From positions 473,242,573-473,306,572 of the forward strand of contig NC_081409.1 in assembly GCF_030272615.1 (NCBI RefSeq): DNA of 64,000 bases, in the 5' to 3' direction. Every line of letters begins with the position of its first letter. Position 1 is the first letter of the stretch. This DNA comes from Cryptomeria japonica (Eukaryota; Streptophyta; Pinopsida; Cupressales; Cupressaceae). Positions 10,111 through 22,352 of this stretch are shown in pieces. The translations under genes were made by a program, and so were the position numbers. The notes below the pieces were generated by a model. The model saw only the letters and a list, made by a program, of their open reading frames with translations, had not been told where the DNA came from and did not search any database.

Positions 10111-11484
10111 ATGTCAAATAGGAAGAAGGGTAGGAATCTTGAATGTGGGGAAGGTCATGAGAGTCCAACAAAACCCAGAACATTGTCTTCATACTTTGGC
10201 ATTGACAAAAATTGTGGTGAAAATTAGAAAGGTACATCATCACGAGTACACGTACAAAATTCACAACCTACACCGCATGTTGAAGACGACGGTGAACCTG
10301 ATATCTCAGATCAGGATGATCTTGAAGAAGATTATCTGGTAGATACCCAAGTTAGCTGGAATGATATAATTGACTTGGGTGATAATGCCATAGATGATAA
10401 TGCACGGAAGGGCCCAAAGGGGAAAAGAAAAGCCAAATAAAAAAAGGATCAACCAAAATCAAAAAAGGATCGGGAGTAGGATATGTCAGTGACAAATTTT
10501 CAAATTAATTGGGCATCAACGTATCCATTCATTGAACTAGTGGAGAATCCAATTGAAGGCGAGCCTCCAATAGAATGCAGGTGAAAGATTTGCACTTGGA
10601 AACATAACAAGGAAATTAGGTTGTAGCTAAAAATTGACACCATAGAAAAGCATATGGGTAAAGTTTATGAAAAACAAATGATAGACAGATTTAAAAAATC
10701 AGTGATAAGATGGAAAAAAAAGGAGGAATGTAAGCATGTGAGAAATTTTGAAGAGTATTATTTTCATGAGAAAGTATAGACAAAGCCTGCTGAAGTTAAA
10801 GGTTCTATTGAAGCTATTTTTTGAAAAGCAATGCAAATAGAACAACTAGGAAAAGTTGTTCAGTTAAGTGTTGTTTTTTATATTTTGAGCACAGGGTGTG
10901 CTATGATATATTTCCCATTAATTAGTGGTTTATTACACTTTTTGAAAGTTCCTAACTATCCTAATAATCACTGGTCAGTAAATAGTGGATGGGAATGGGC
11001 AAGTTGTCTTGTTGAGGTTGAAAAAGAAGATATAAAGGAAAAAACAAGAGACAAACTTTATTGCATTTTCTTTAGATGAAGTTATGGTGGTAGATAATAC
11101 TTTGTGGGTAGGTATGCATATTTATACTATACAGAATTATTCTCACCAACCTCATCTACTATTTGTTGCTAAAATGAAGGATAGTGGGACAATGGATAAT
11201 TTATTTCAACTAGTAAATAAATGTTTAATTGAATATGGAGGTATGGATGACATGACGATTGCCAAAAAATTGGTGTTTGTTGGAGAGGATGGAGCTTTAG
11301 TAATTCAAGGTCATAGGAACGGTTTTTGTATAAAGATGGAAACTTATTTTGCACCCTACATTACTGCCATTCATTGCATGGCTCATAGAATGAATCTAGC
11401 TTCTGGAATTGTGAGCAAGTATGCTTCAATAAAAAAATTGAAATTTTAATCAGAGAGCTCTACTCACACTTTTATTGAAGTCCC
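10111..11484 (+). pseudogene. hAT-family transposase, N-terminal half
   Basis: ATG at 10111 begins MSNRKKGRNLE and the frame is read through several stops. Visible in order are: an acidic linker with a basic KGPKGKRKAK cluster; a BED-like zinc-finger remnant with CR-KICTWKHN then DTIEKHMGK at about 10580-10660; LGKVVQLSVVF; and, after a frameshift near 11070, the RNase H-like core (SLDEVMVVDNTLWVGMHIY, VFVGEDGALVIQG, AIHCMAHRMNLA). These match plant and animal hAT transposases of the ZNF862/KIAA1586-like kind. The frame continues as IRELYSHFY up to 11484, where the copia element begins. Nuclear enzyme by family; clearly inactive here. Confidence 0.8.
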
Positions 11485-12033
11485 TGTTAGGACCCGGAGG
11501 CAACTGAGAGGGGGGGGTGAATCATTTGTCAATTAATTTCATCCCAAATATAACTTAATCAAACTTGATACTTAATACCAATAAACCAAACTTAATGTCG
11601 GTAGATAGATTAGCAGTTAATATTAATACTGGTGAAAATTAATGCATATAACAGAAAGAGAAACATCATCCACAACACATAACACAAAGATTTGTATGTG
11701 GAAACCCTGTAAGGGGAAAAACCATGGTGGGAAACCTTACCCACAATTAGATGATACTACTACAGATAGTATGTGTATACAAATGGGGTCTGCAAATGCA
11801 AAAAGGCCAACCACCTAGAGCTCACTGCTCAATCACAAAATAAGTCACACTAATTACAATTGGATGGTTAAATTCAATGATAATGTATTTCTCAAATTAG
11901 CATCTTCAATGCTGGATTCAGTACTAGTTAAGATTTGATAATCACCTTCAAACCTTCCTTGAACCTTCTCTATGGTCTGCTCATATGATCTTCAATATTC
12001 ACGCATACCATGTTACAATACCATAACCATATA

Positions 12034-12121
<88 letters not shown>

Positions 12122-12618
12122 CATCATCTCACAAATGAGATCTTACATATATACCAAAACCTAAGACCAAATGTGTAGGTTGACTCACTAAGAATATTAC
12201 AATTAAATCAATTACAAATAAGTCAAGATGCGATGCATCATGTCATCTCAATACAATTACAACAATATCCAATTAATTAAATCATCTCCATAATGTGTCG
12301 TGCTGATCTGGAATAGATAATGCATGCCAGTCATAACCTACACCAATTTGCCGGTAACAACAAATATGTCAACCCGATTAGACCAATAACTAAAATAGAA
12401 AAATCAAGTGTCCAAACCATGTCTTCGACATAACCAAGTGATCTCCAAATGATAACAAGTCATCCTCAGTTTCGGTGAACAATATACCGATGACTGTGCA
12501 TAAGTCACTGAACTTGTCGGTGAACATAATGTGTTGGTTCAACATAACTAAAGATCTCCAGAAGGATAAGTGTTGACATCAATGACAAAACCAATTCAAC
12601 ACATCCATAATACTAAAA
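11485..12618 (-). repeat. 3' LTR of the nested copia element
   Basis: Plus-strand start TGTTAGGACCCGGAGG; inner end at ACTAAAA next to the polypurine tract. It aligns with 17208-17981 over its first ~850 bp and contains an expanded TC microsatellite. Confidence 0.85.
12036..12115. repeat. (TC)n microsatellite, about 40 units
   Basis: Uninterrupted TC run of about 80 bp inside the 3' LTR. The same site in the 5' LTR has only about 11 units (17761-17782), so one copy changed after insertion. The 68-codon ORF crossing it is an artefact. Confidence 0.95.
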
Positions 12619-12632
12619 ATCTCCCCCTTTGG
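12619..12632 (-). other. Polypurine tract of the nested copia element
   Basis: Reads CCAAAGGGGGAGAT on the minus strand, directly upstream of the 3' LTR. The same tract occurs at 22339-22352 and, altered, at 45450-45463. Confidence 0.8.
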
Positions 12633-12991
12633 CATTGATGGCAACACAAGATGGAAAAACATCTAAGTGCCAAAATTGAATGCCAAAAACAAAAAACCAG
12701 CAATCTCCAGAATAGATCGATACCAGAAATCAAAATACAAATGCAGAGATTATATATCACTCCCCCAATGAATAATCTCTCCCCAAAGGATAATGTTTTT
12801 CCATAGATATCTCTCCCCCTTTGACATCAAATGCCAAAGCAATACAAATACCAGATACAACCAATCAATAGCCAATTACAATAACCAATTGTTATAACCA
12901 ACTACTCCCCTTGAGAAGTAGCTCTCCTCCATCAAATTTGGAAAAAGTTTTCTCTGTTAATTCTATTGGTTTGATGCCAATCATCAACTAT

Positions 12992-14710
12992 CTAAGTCTC
13001 TACTGGTGAGGGTATAACCCCAAGATTCTCTCTGAGATATTCAAAAGTTTCCTTAGGCAAAGGCTTAGTAAAGATATCTGCAATTTGCTCTTTAGTATTC
13101 ACATAAACCAATCTCACTTCTTTTGCTTCAACATTCTCTTTTAAAAAATTATATTTGATAGAAACATGTTTAGTTTTAGAGTGAAATACTAGATTCTTAG
13201 ATATATCAATTTCTACTAAATTATCACAATAAATGATTATAGGTTATTTGCATTTTACCTTTATGTCCTTCAACATTTTCTTAATCCATAATACCTAAGT
13301 ACAATTAGTTGTTGCTGCAACATATTGTGATTCTGTTGTTGATAATGATGTACAACTCTATTTCTTGCTCAACCATGAAATCAATCTGCTACCAAGAAAG
13401 AATGCCCCGCCGGTGGTTCTCTTTTTGTCATCTACATCTCCTACCCAATTTGCATCGATGTATGAACATAAATCAAAATTTTCATCTTTAGGATACCATA
13501 AACCAAGATTTATTGTGCCTTGTAGATACCAGAAAATCCTTTTCACTGTTGATTCATGATTTTCTCTAGGATTACTCTGAAATCTTGAAACAATACATAC
13601 TTCATTCATTATATCACATCTTGTTTGTGTCAAATACAGTAAACCTCCAATCATAGATTTATATCTTGTCAGATTAACAGGAGATGAATCATCCTTCAAT
13701 GTCAATTTATCAATTGTAGTCATAGGAGTACTTACCGATTTAGTGTTTTCCATACCAAATTTCTTCAATAGTTCCTTCAAGTACTTTGTTTAACATATGA
13801 ATATACCTTTATCAGTCTATGAAATCTGCAATCCTAAAAAGAATTGTATCTCCCCAATCATAGACATTTCAAATTCTTCTTGCATCTTATTAGCAAAGTC
13901 TTTACATAATCCATCTTCTCCTCCAAAAATGATATCATCAACAAAAACTTCAATAACCAAGATGTCTTCATTATTTACTTTGAAATATAAGTTGTTATCG
14001 GCATTACCTTTAGTGTAACCAAGCTTCAAAAGATATTTGTCCAATCTAGCATACCAAGCTCTAGGAGCTTTCTTTAATCCATATAAAGCTTTTCTTAATC
14101 TACAAACCATATCTTTATCATTTGTCAATGAAAATCCATTAGGCTGTTCAATGTAAACTTCCTCTTCTAGATCACCATTCATAAATGCACATTTTACATC
14201 CATTTGATATACTTTATAGTTCTTGTGTGCTGCAAATGCAAGAAATAATCTGTCTGCCTCAATTCTAGCTATTGGTGCAAAGGTTTCATTGTAATCAATT
14301 CCCTCTTTTTGTGAATATCCTTTACAAACTAATATTTCTTTATTTATGATTACCTTACCTTCTTCATTAAGTTTATTTCTGAATACCCATTTAGTTCCAA
14401 TTACATTTTTATCTTTAGGTCAGGGAACCAACGTCCATGTATTGTTCTTTTCAATTTGTTCTAATTCATCTTCCATAGCTTTAATACAATGTTGATCTTC
14501 ACATGCCTCAATAATAGATACTGGTTCAATTTGAGAAATTAAACATACCTCTTCATTTGTCAGTCTCCCTCTTGTCATAACACCTTGATACTTATTCCCA
14601 ATTATCTGACTTTCAGAGTGATTAAGTCTTACATGCTGGGGTGTGTTCACTTGTTGTTGTTCTTTAGTCACTGTGGAATTCTCTGATGATGTTGGTGTGA
14701 CTAGATCCAC
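12992..14710 (-). pseudogene. Copia pol: reverse transcriptase and RNase H
   Basis: Minus-strand frame with several stops. Seen in order: NTWTLVP, the RT start near [42 protein letters not shown], the catalytic box VFVDDIIFG (Phe in place of the common Tyr), [21 protein letters not shown], and the RNase H motifs YIDANWVGD, SLSTTESQYVA and IFTKPLP. The order and motifs are diagnostic for Ty1/copia. Copies the element RNA into DNA in cytoplasmic particles by family knowledge; non-functional here. Confidence 0.9.
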
Positions 14711-14728
14711 ATTCTGTACTGGTGCACT

Positions 14729-16031
14729 CTATATAGGCTCATTTATGATCATCTCAATTGCCGGTTCAGAATCCATAGACCTTGAATTTCCTCTAAATTT
14801 TTCATCTATCTTCACATTTGCACTCTCAATGATTTTCTGCAATCTTTTATTAAAACATCTATATGCTTTGCTTTTAGATGAATAACAAAGAAATATTCCT
14901 TCATCACTTCTAGGATCAAATTTACCAATATACTCATCTCTCTTAATGTAGTATTTGCTTCCAAATATTCTGAAGTATTTAAGAGTAGGAGTATTACCAA
15001 ACCATAGTTCATAAGGGGTCTTACCAGTTTTACCTTTTATGTGAACTCTGTTAAAAGTGTAAACTATTGTATTCACTGCTTCTCTCCAGTACATATGAGG
15101 TAGATTTCCTTCTAATATCACGCTTCTAGCTGCATCCAGAATAGTTTTGTTCTTCCTTTCCACAACTCCATTTTGCTGAGGTGTCTGGGGTGCTGATAGT
15201 TGTCTTCTAATTCCATTCACTTCACAAAATGTATTAAACTCCTTAGATGTAAATTCACCTCCTTGATCTGATCTTAATCATTTGATTTTCTTACTGGTTT
15301 CATTCTCTACTATTTCCTTGAATAATTTGAATTTCCCAAAAGATTTTGATTTCTCCTTGAGAAAAGTAACCCAACACATTCTATAATATTCATCAATGAT
15401 TAGCATAAAGTATCTATCTCCCTGTAGACTTCTTGTTCTTGTCGGATCACACAAGTCACTATGGATTAAATCAAGAACATTATTGGATTTCTCATAAATA
15501 CTCTTAAAATTTATTCTAACTTGCTTTCCTATTTGACATTCCTTACATACCGGATTATGAGGTTTTACAATCTTAGGTAAATCCCTTACTGCCTTAGTTG
15601 AACTAATCTTTATAATGCAATCAAAATTCACATGACAAAGTCTTTTGTGCCATAACCAACTTTCATCAGTATGTACAATCAAGCATGTCTTTTCATTGTT
15701 ATTCAAATGAAAGATATTACCTCTAGTTTGATTACCGATTGCAATATCCAAACCAGTTCTCATGATTTTGCATTTACCATTCTTGAACTGTAACTGAAAT
15801 CCCTTTTCAACTAATTGACCAACACTCAAAAGATTATGCTTCAAACCTTCAACATAATAAACATTGTCAGTATTGTGCTTACCATCAAAAGATATAGTGC
15901 CTTTTCCTCTGATTAAACAAGCTTTATCATCCCCAAATCTTACTAGATCTCCATTGTATTCCTGAAAAGATAAAAATTTACTTTTATTACTAGTCATATG
16001 ATGTGAACATCCAGAATCAATAATACATTCA
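14729..16031 (-). pseudogene. Copia pol: protease and integrase
   Basis: The protease active site IIDSGCSHHM lies at about 15995-16020, followed by GKGTISFDG. The integrase zinc domain HKRLCH...CKECQIGK, the catalytic aspartates in LDLIHSDLCDP and LIIDEYYRM, GGEFTS, and the glutamate in QQNGVVERKNK are all visible. A stop after NETSKKIK near 15278 separates the two ORF segments. Integrase precedes reverse transcriptase, as in copia. Confidence 0.88.
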
Positions 16032-16060
16032 TCCTTTTCTTCAATTTAAGTTGCCAGGGC

Positions 16061-17077
16061 CTACTCTATCGATGGAACAGTAGGTGCCAGTTGATCTTCT
16101 TTTATTGCAAAAAAACCCCATCCATTGTCTATCGGTTCCTCATCAAAATCATCAGTAACTCCTTCATTAACATAGTAACATGATTTATCTCTATTCTTCT
16201 TAAATTTGTATCTTTGATATTCAGGGTTAGGCTTATATGTTCTTTTAGCTTCTTCTCTCAATCTTGCATGTCTATCAAGACATCTAGATGTTATATGACC
16301 AACTTTATTATAGTTAAAACATTTAAATGGTGCTTTACCTTCATACTTACTTCCAATAGGACCTTTAGGTATTTTCCTTGCAAATAGTGCTTCAATTTCT
16401 TCCAATTCTTCATTTTCCCTCCTGACATCTTCAAGTTCCTTTGCATAAAGTGCTTTCCAATCAGATTTATCAAATGATGATGATGATGATGCAGATGATG
16501 ATGCTTTGAAGGATAAATCTATCTTAATTGTAGTAGCAAGACCAAATTCCTCAAGCTCAAATGCTGAAAGTTTTCCAACCAGGGTATCTCTAGATACTGA
16601 TGTATTAGGCATTGTTCTTAACTCATTAATAGAAGTTAATTTCAGTTTGTATGCTGGTGGAAATGCTCTTAAAACTTTAGAAACAATTTCATCTTCACTC
16701 AAAGATCCTCCACAACATTGTACTCCCAAAACAATTTCATTAACCCTTTCCATAAAAGCAGAAAATCTTTCATCTTCTTCCATTTTCAAATTTTCATACC
16801 TGACCTGGAAGCATTCTAGTTTTGCAATTTTGACAGTGGTATCTCCTTTATTCAATGTCTCCAATTTATCCCAAATAGCTTTAGCAGTAGATCAGTCTGA
16901 TAATCCCATGATTTGTTGATCTGACAATGCACTCAAAAGTGCTTCTCTTGCTTTGCAATCATTTTCTTGATCCTTAGCCAATGTTGGTGGATGAGGTTGA
17001 TTCGGTAAAGGAGCAACATAGCCATTCTTTGTAACATCCCGTATGTCTCTTCCAATGCAATTCAAATGTGTCTCCAT
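16061..17077 (-). pseudogene. Copia gag (capsid and zinc knuckle)
   Basis: Begins METHLNCIGRDIRDVTKNG at 17077. The UBN2-type gag region includes AKAIWDKLETLNKGD, FMERVNEIVLG and KVLRAFPPAYK. A single zinc knuckle, CFNYNKVGHITSRC, has Tyr in place of the second Cys and is therefore probably broken. One stop separates the first 61 residues from the main ORF. It is followed in frame-compatible order by the protease. Confidence 0.88.
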
Positions 17078-17193
17078 TTTGATCTTCCATATACCATAGT
17101 TAGTTCCATCAAGTTTCAGACTGTCCTTCCTGAAATAAGTTAGTTGCCATAGAATCTCCTCAAGTTGTTAAATTTCTGCAAAAAGAGGACTTA

Positions 17194-17206
17194 GCTCTGA
17201 TACTAA
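17194..17206 (-). other. Primer binding site of the nested copia element
   Basis: Minus-strand TTAGTATCAGAGC, one mismatch from the tRNA-Met type TTGGTATCAGAGC, two bases inside the 5' LTR end. Confidence 0.8.
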
Positions 17207-17207
17207 T

Positions 17208-17981
17208 TGTTAGGACCCGAAGGAAACTAAGAGGGGGGGTGAATCAGTTGTCAATTAATTTCATCCCAAATATAACTCAATCAAACTTGATACTTAATAC
17301 CGGTAAACCAAACTTAATGCCGATAGACATATTAGCAATTAATATTAATACCAGTGAAACTTAATGCATAGAACACAAAGAGAAACAACATCCACAACAC
17401 ATAACACAAATATTTGTATGTGGAAACCCTGTAAGGGGAAAAACCATGGTAGGAAACCTTACCCACAATCAGATGATACTACTGCATATAGTATGTGTAT
17501 ATAAATGGGATCTGCACATGTAGAAAGGCCAACCGCCTAGAGCTCACTGCTCAATCACAAAATACGAGTCATACTGACTACAATTGGATGGTTAAATCCA
17601 ATGATAATGTATTGCTCAAAGTAGCATCTTCAATTTTGGATTCACTACTAGTTAAGCTCTGATAATCACCTTCAAACCTTCCTTGAACCTTCTCTATGGT
17701 CTGCTCATATGATCTTCAATATTTGCACATACCATGTTACAATAACATAACCATATACCATCTCTCTCTCTCTCTCTCTCTCATCATCTCACAAATGATA
17801 TCTTACATATATACCAAAACCTAAGACCAAATGTGTAGGTTGGCTCACTAAGAATATTATAGTTAAATCAATTACAAATAAGTCAAGATGCAATGCATCA
17901 TGTCATCTCAATACAATTACATCAGTATCCAATTCATTAAATCACCTCCATAACATGTCGTGCTGATCTAGAATAGATAAT
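17208..17981 (-). repeat. 5' LTR of the nested copia element, truncated
   Basis: Collinear with 11485-12618 from TGTTAGGACCCG to GAATAGATAATG, where similarity stops at 17981 and hAT coding sequence begins. The LTR part nearest the hAT flank (its U3 start in the minus sense) is gone. Confidence 0.85.
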
Positions 17982-18892
17982 GTGACACTATGTAAGTTGA
18001 CATGCATGACCCTCGATAATCTCTATCGAAATCAACCAACACTTTCTGATGAAAAATTTGTTAAGTTGCGGACACTCATAGATTTGAACAATCCTAATAA
18101 GTTTTTACAAATCGGTGCAAATAGGGAGGTATGTGCCAATGTATGGGGAATTGAGATATCAATGCACTTCTATGCCATGGTCGACCCCGAGGAACCAGGA
18201 AAGTGCCCTAGGAAGCAACTAGTAAGAGTTACAAGGGAATATTTCAACAAGATTGTTGAGTCTCTAACTACTTCTATGAAGAAAATTGTCTACGATCTTT
18301 CCTCACAGATTAGAAGCAGATTCCCTCCTCACAAACTACTCAAAGCCATGTCTATTGTGTTTCCTCAATATTGGAGCCTCAATAGTGCAGCTGATTTTTG
18401 AAGTAAGCTACTGACTTTGATAAAACAATTTTGCAAATCCAGAGAATTGAATGGAGTAACTATAAATGGAATATTAGATGAAACTTGTCTTAGAGAGAAA
18501 TAATCTCATTTTGCATACACTATGAGGGAAAAATATAACATAATGGAGAACCCCATGAAAAGGGATTAGTAACAAGGCTTTGGAAAAATCTAGGTGAGAA
18601 CAAAGTGTTGCGTGATTCAATACCGAAATATTTCAAGCTTGTTGATTTATGTCTTACCATGACATTGGGTTTGGTGGAAGATGAGAGAGTTTTCAGTGCT
18701 TTGGGGTTCCTAAAATCAAAGCTAAGAAATAAACTAGACAAAAAATTGGAAAATTGTTTGAGGCTCTATACATCTAGGTATGATGTCCACACTTTTCCTT
18801 ACGATAGGGCACTAAAAATCTGGAGGTCCAAATGTGAAAGAAGATGTTTGGACAACACTTCAAACCAAAGTGGAAATGAGAAATTTGACTGA
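17982..18892 (+). pseudogene. hAT-family transposase, C-terminal half
   Basis: Resumes the transposase as MTLCKLTCMTLDNLYRN, then VWGIEISMHFYAMVD and VTREYFNKIVESLTT. After a stop and frameshifts around 18400-18600 it reaches the hAT C-terminal dimerisation region: KYFKLVDLCLTMTLGLVEDERVFSALGFLKSKLRN, then LDKKLENCLRLYTSRYD and LKIWRSKCERR. Ends at 18892. The middle of the enzyme is missing between this and 11484, lost together with part of the copia LTR. Confidence 0.8.
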
Positions 18893-19022
18893 TGTACTGG
18901 AACTACTGGTAGCATTGAGATGCAATTCAATGAAAACACACTGACTCAGAGTGAAGAAAACACAGACAAGAATCAAGAAAGCTCTAAATTTGTTGAGAAG
19001 GAATGGCAACTTTAAGAGATTG
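18893..19022 (+). other. 3' flank of the hAT coding region
   Basis: Short A-rich stretch with no further coding motif. Probably the 3' UTR of the hAT gene, up to the solo LTR. Confidence 0.4.
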
Positions 19023-19027
19023 GTATT
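19023..19027. repeat. Target site duplication GTATT (left)
   Basis: GTATT before the LTR is repeated at 20093-20097 after it. Confidence 0.8.
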
Positions 19028-20092
19028 TGTCATGCTCTGTGAAGTGTACTTGTACCTGCAACCACAATACACTCAATAAATCATTATAAGCAATGGTTAG
19101 TAAATTGAAACAATGAAAGACAAAACCATAGCTAATCGACTTATTGCCTCCTAATAAATACGAATATGAAAATGCTCTCAGATCTGATTATGCAAATTCC
19201 AGTGACTTGACTACACTTAGATGGAGGATTTGAATGATAAAGATGCATGATCTTAGCAAGAATAGCATGATTAAGATACATGAATGATTGATCTAGCATG
19301 ATTAAGCTAAGCTTTAAGCTAAAATAGAGCATGATAACATTTCTAAAAATGATAAACTATAAGCTAGATGCCTATAATAACAATGCATAAGATGAGAATG
19401 AGATGGGATCCATCAATATGCAAAGATGATATGAAATTGGGACATGAAATTTGGACATGAAATTGGGACCCATATTGCTCCAAAATGAGGTCTATTTATA
19501 GGATTTTCCAAGGCTAAGGGTGATGTGGCAATCAATGGTCAAGATTGATCTGAAGATATCAATGGTTAAATTGGAGGAGGATGGAAAAGGGGGTTGGATT
19601 AAAGGGAATATCTGTCATCTCTATGGTGACAAGTGTCAAGAGGCTTCTAGAAGAGTTTAGATGAAAGGGAACACTTAGTGACAAGTGTCACAAAGGTTCT
19701 AGAAGATGTTGGATGAAAGGAGACATGGTGGTAGGTAGAATGGGGTAGGTTTAGGAATGGTTAGGTTTAGGAGTGAGAAGTTAGGAGAATTTGAATTTAA
19801 AAATTCAAATAATATGAAGAGGATAATTAATCTCAACAACTCATGAATTTGTTTTTAATTAATTAGGGGATTTAGAAGAAATGAATTTGGATGGAGGGAA
19901 TTAATTAATTTGAATTAATTAATTAAAGGGGTGAAATGAACCTATTTAATAAATCCTTAGATTTATTAATAAGTAGATGAAAAGGGAAAATTTAATCAAA
20001 TTTCTTAGTGAGTTCAATTAAATTGGGAAGGAGATTAATTAAATAATTGCTTATTTAATTAATTATCTTCAGACCATTTTTAGGTGTATACA
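19028..20092. mobile_element. Solo LTR, 1,065 bp
   Basis: Starts TGTCATGCTCTG and ends GGTGTATACA, giving TG...CA ends with a perfect 5-bp duplication GTATT on each side and no internal region. TCTATTTATAGG at about 19491 looks like a TATA box on the plus strand, suggesting plus orientation, but this is not firm. Related in composition and terminus to the LTR end at 1-780. Solo LTRs arise by recombination between the two LTRs of a full element. Confidence 0.8.
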
Positions 20093-20097
20093 GTATT

Positions 20098-20885
20098 TAT
20101 TAATCTTATTAATGTATCTCATCATTCATATTACAAAATCATATTATTATGGTTGATAACTTGATGATATTTAATGAGTTTGTCAACTTTTTGCAATTAG
20201 AATTTAATATTGATTTGTAATTGTATTTTTCAACTATTTATTTCCAGATTTAAAATAGCATAATAAAAGACCATAATGTGTTTATTGATACATTGATGTT
20301 TAATTAGACATGTTGTACTTAGTTTTTCATTAATTCTTTCAAAATATAGTCATATGATACAATTCATTCAATACACCACTCTATGTGATTCTCCATGCAA
20401 AAGTCAATACAAAGTTTCAAAACCCTTTGCAAATGACCCTGAATTCCCTTTTATAGAAACAAGGGAGAAACAACAGCTTCAGGTTGATTTTTAACATGTG
20501 AAGACTCAACATAAAAATCAATTACTAAGGCACTAAACAGTGAATATATCATCATGAATGCCATCAGTATCACAAACTCAGCACAAATTTGCATAGCCAT
20601 CACAGGCCAGATTAATAATTTAGTAATTTAACAACTACTACATGTCTCATGTTCAAAAAATAGAGTTCAAAATTAAATATTAATTCAATCCATGACAAAT
20701 TAAATATAGATAATAGCAGTGCCCAAAACCTAGAAATCAGAATTAGAGAAATGCAAAAATGTTAAAACTTGGGAGAATTTGAGAATACAATTTTACAAGG
20801 CTGAATGTTTGCACTGTGCATCATAGGCTGGATTAGCACTAGCGAGTGATGGTTTTTTCCTGTTCATAAAACAAATTTATTTCAA
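20098..20885. other. AT-rich region without recognisable genes
   Basis: Sequence between the solo LTR and the C-terminal end of the second ORF1-family relic. No ORF with motifs, no clear terminal repeats. It may contain the right end of the hAT element and the 3' flank of the ORF relic, but I cannot place the boundary. Confidence 0.4.
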
Positions 20886-21406
20886 GTGATGCCAAATTCC
20901 AAACAGAAAAAACATAAATCCTTGAAATTAAGAGTAAAAGCAGAAAAATGTGCAATACATACTATGATTCTTGATATTTTTGTGCCAGTTTTTGTAGGGT
21001 GCTCCACTCTTCATTTGATGGAAGGTCAATATTATTTAAACTATGGAAATTCAACTACAAAACTATCAACAATCCATATTTAGAAGAGTGACTTGACATC
21101 ACTATTTCACCCAATACCACATTCAAAGTTGTAAATGGTTTGATGAATTCCAAAAAGATTTGGAGAGTTGTGTCCTTAGGAAGCAAGTCTAAATCAGACT
21201 TCATTTTTTCCTCCATGATTTTTTTATAAGCTTCTTTTCCAATGAATTTATTTGATGGGTCAATGGACTTCAGCAAACCAAGTTTAATCAAATTGGTTGT
21301 CTTTTCTTGTAGCTTTAATATCTTTTTACCACCTTTATCCATAATTTCTAATGTTTCCCTTAGTTTCTGGCATTTTTGAAGGATAGATGATGTCTTAACT
21401 GTGGAA
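20886..21406 (-). pseudogene. ORF1-family protein, C-terminal part (locus B, piece 2)
   Basis: Continues in frame from 28290 when the element at 21412-28284 and one TCAAT copy are removed: ASKGINNLID passes into STVKTSSILQKCQKLRE. It then reads MDKGGKKILKLQEKTTNLIKL and KPFTTLNVVLGEIV to a stop near 21055, with weaker coding-like sequence (LPSNEEWSTLQKLAQKYQES) after a frameshift. Helical, Lys/Leu-rich. Function unknown. Confidence 0.6.
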
Positions 21407-21411
21407 TCAAT
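21407..21411. repeat. Target site duplication TCAAT (left)
   Basis: TCAAT here and at 28285-28289 flank the element exactly. Removal restores the minus-strand ORF. Confidence 0.9.
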
Positions 21412-22338
21412 TATTGGAAACCAATAACACTGAGAGGGGTGGGTGAATCAGTCTTATACCAGAATAGTAGATTTTAGCCTTAACAAAACATTCATGCACC
21501 GACCAGTATGCCGGTATAAATAGAATTGAAAGAAGTAAAACAACCAATAAGACAAACACATAAATGAGAACCATAACACACAGATTCATATGTGGAAAAC
21601 CTCAATGAGGAAAACCCAAGGTGGGATTTTTGACCCACAATATCAATCCACTGGCCATCTGAAGAGATATTACAATATATGATGGGTGTGCAAATGCAGG
21701 AAGGATTGCAGCCTAGGGCACACTGCTCAATAACAATAGGAGCCTCACTGACTACATAAAATTCCAGACAACAATCCAGAGAAGTGTGAACTACTAAGAT
21801 AACGTCTTTTATGCTAGAATACAATTCTAGTTTAAGCTCTGTCTGTTCTGGTTGAAACCCTAAACCCCTTTACTAGAATAACCCTTACAATGAATTCCTC
21901 ACATACATAATCTCTTTGATATATTTTGCATCATATTACATTCATATATCCATTACACTACCTCCCTATCATTCTCCTTTTTTTTTAAATGATTTAATCA
22001 ATCTACCCTATATACCCTATACAAATTTATGCCTTATGTTGACTTATAAAGATATACACAATATCAGTTTACATGTCGGCCATAAAACATAAATGAACAA
22101 ACATTAAAACAAGTTGCCAATGCCGGATCAAAGATAAGTCAGCCTCCAATACCAATATCCTTTACTATACCATGTCGGTCTTTATTGTCGGTGACCAAAG
22201 AAATCTTTCTGACCTATCGATGCCGGTGTAGAATCTGTGAAGTACCTACCTATACACCATATGAAGCCAGAACACAAAATCATATTGCCATCAATGACAA
22301 CATAGTGAAGCCAACCAATAGAGTGTCAATTGCCAACA
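21412..22338 (-). repeat. 3' LTR of the gag-ORF1 element
   Basis: Plus-strand start TATTGGAAACCAATAA (ancestral TGTTGG), end TGCCAACA next to the polypurine tract. Collinear with 27324-28284, differing by scattered substitutions and a small indel near 21590/27500. Confidence 0.88.
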
Positions 22339-22352
22339 ATCTCCCCCTTTGG
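22339..22352 (-). other. Polypurine tract of the gag-ORF1 element
   Basis: Minus-strand TCCAAAGGGGGAGAT-type tract directly before TGTTGGCAATTGACAC, the LTR start. Confidence 0.8.

Larger units (their letters stand above)
11485..17981 (-). mobile_element. Ty1/copia LTR retrotransposon nested in the hAT gene
   Basis: Minus-oriented element with LTRs at 11485-12618 (3') and 17208-17981 (5', truncated), a primer binding site at 17194-17206, gag, protease, integrase, reverse transcriptase and RNase H in copia order, and a polypurine tract at 12619-12632. The 5' LTR lacks about 290 bp found in the other copy, and the hAT protein resumes directly at 17982 after losing an estimated 100-130 residues. 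A deletion across the junction explains the missing target duplication. Several stops interrupt the ORFs. Confidence 0.9.

Noticed and set aside
11972-12178. ORF with a long Ser-Leu repeat
   Set aside because: It is the translated (TC)n microsatellite within an LTR.
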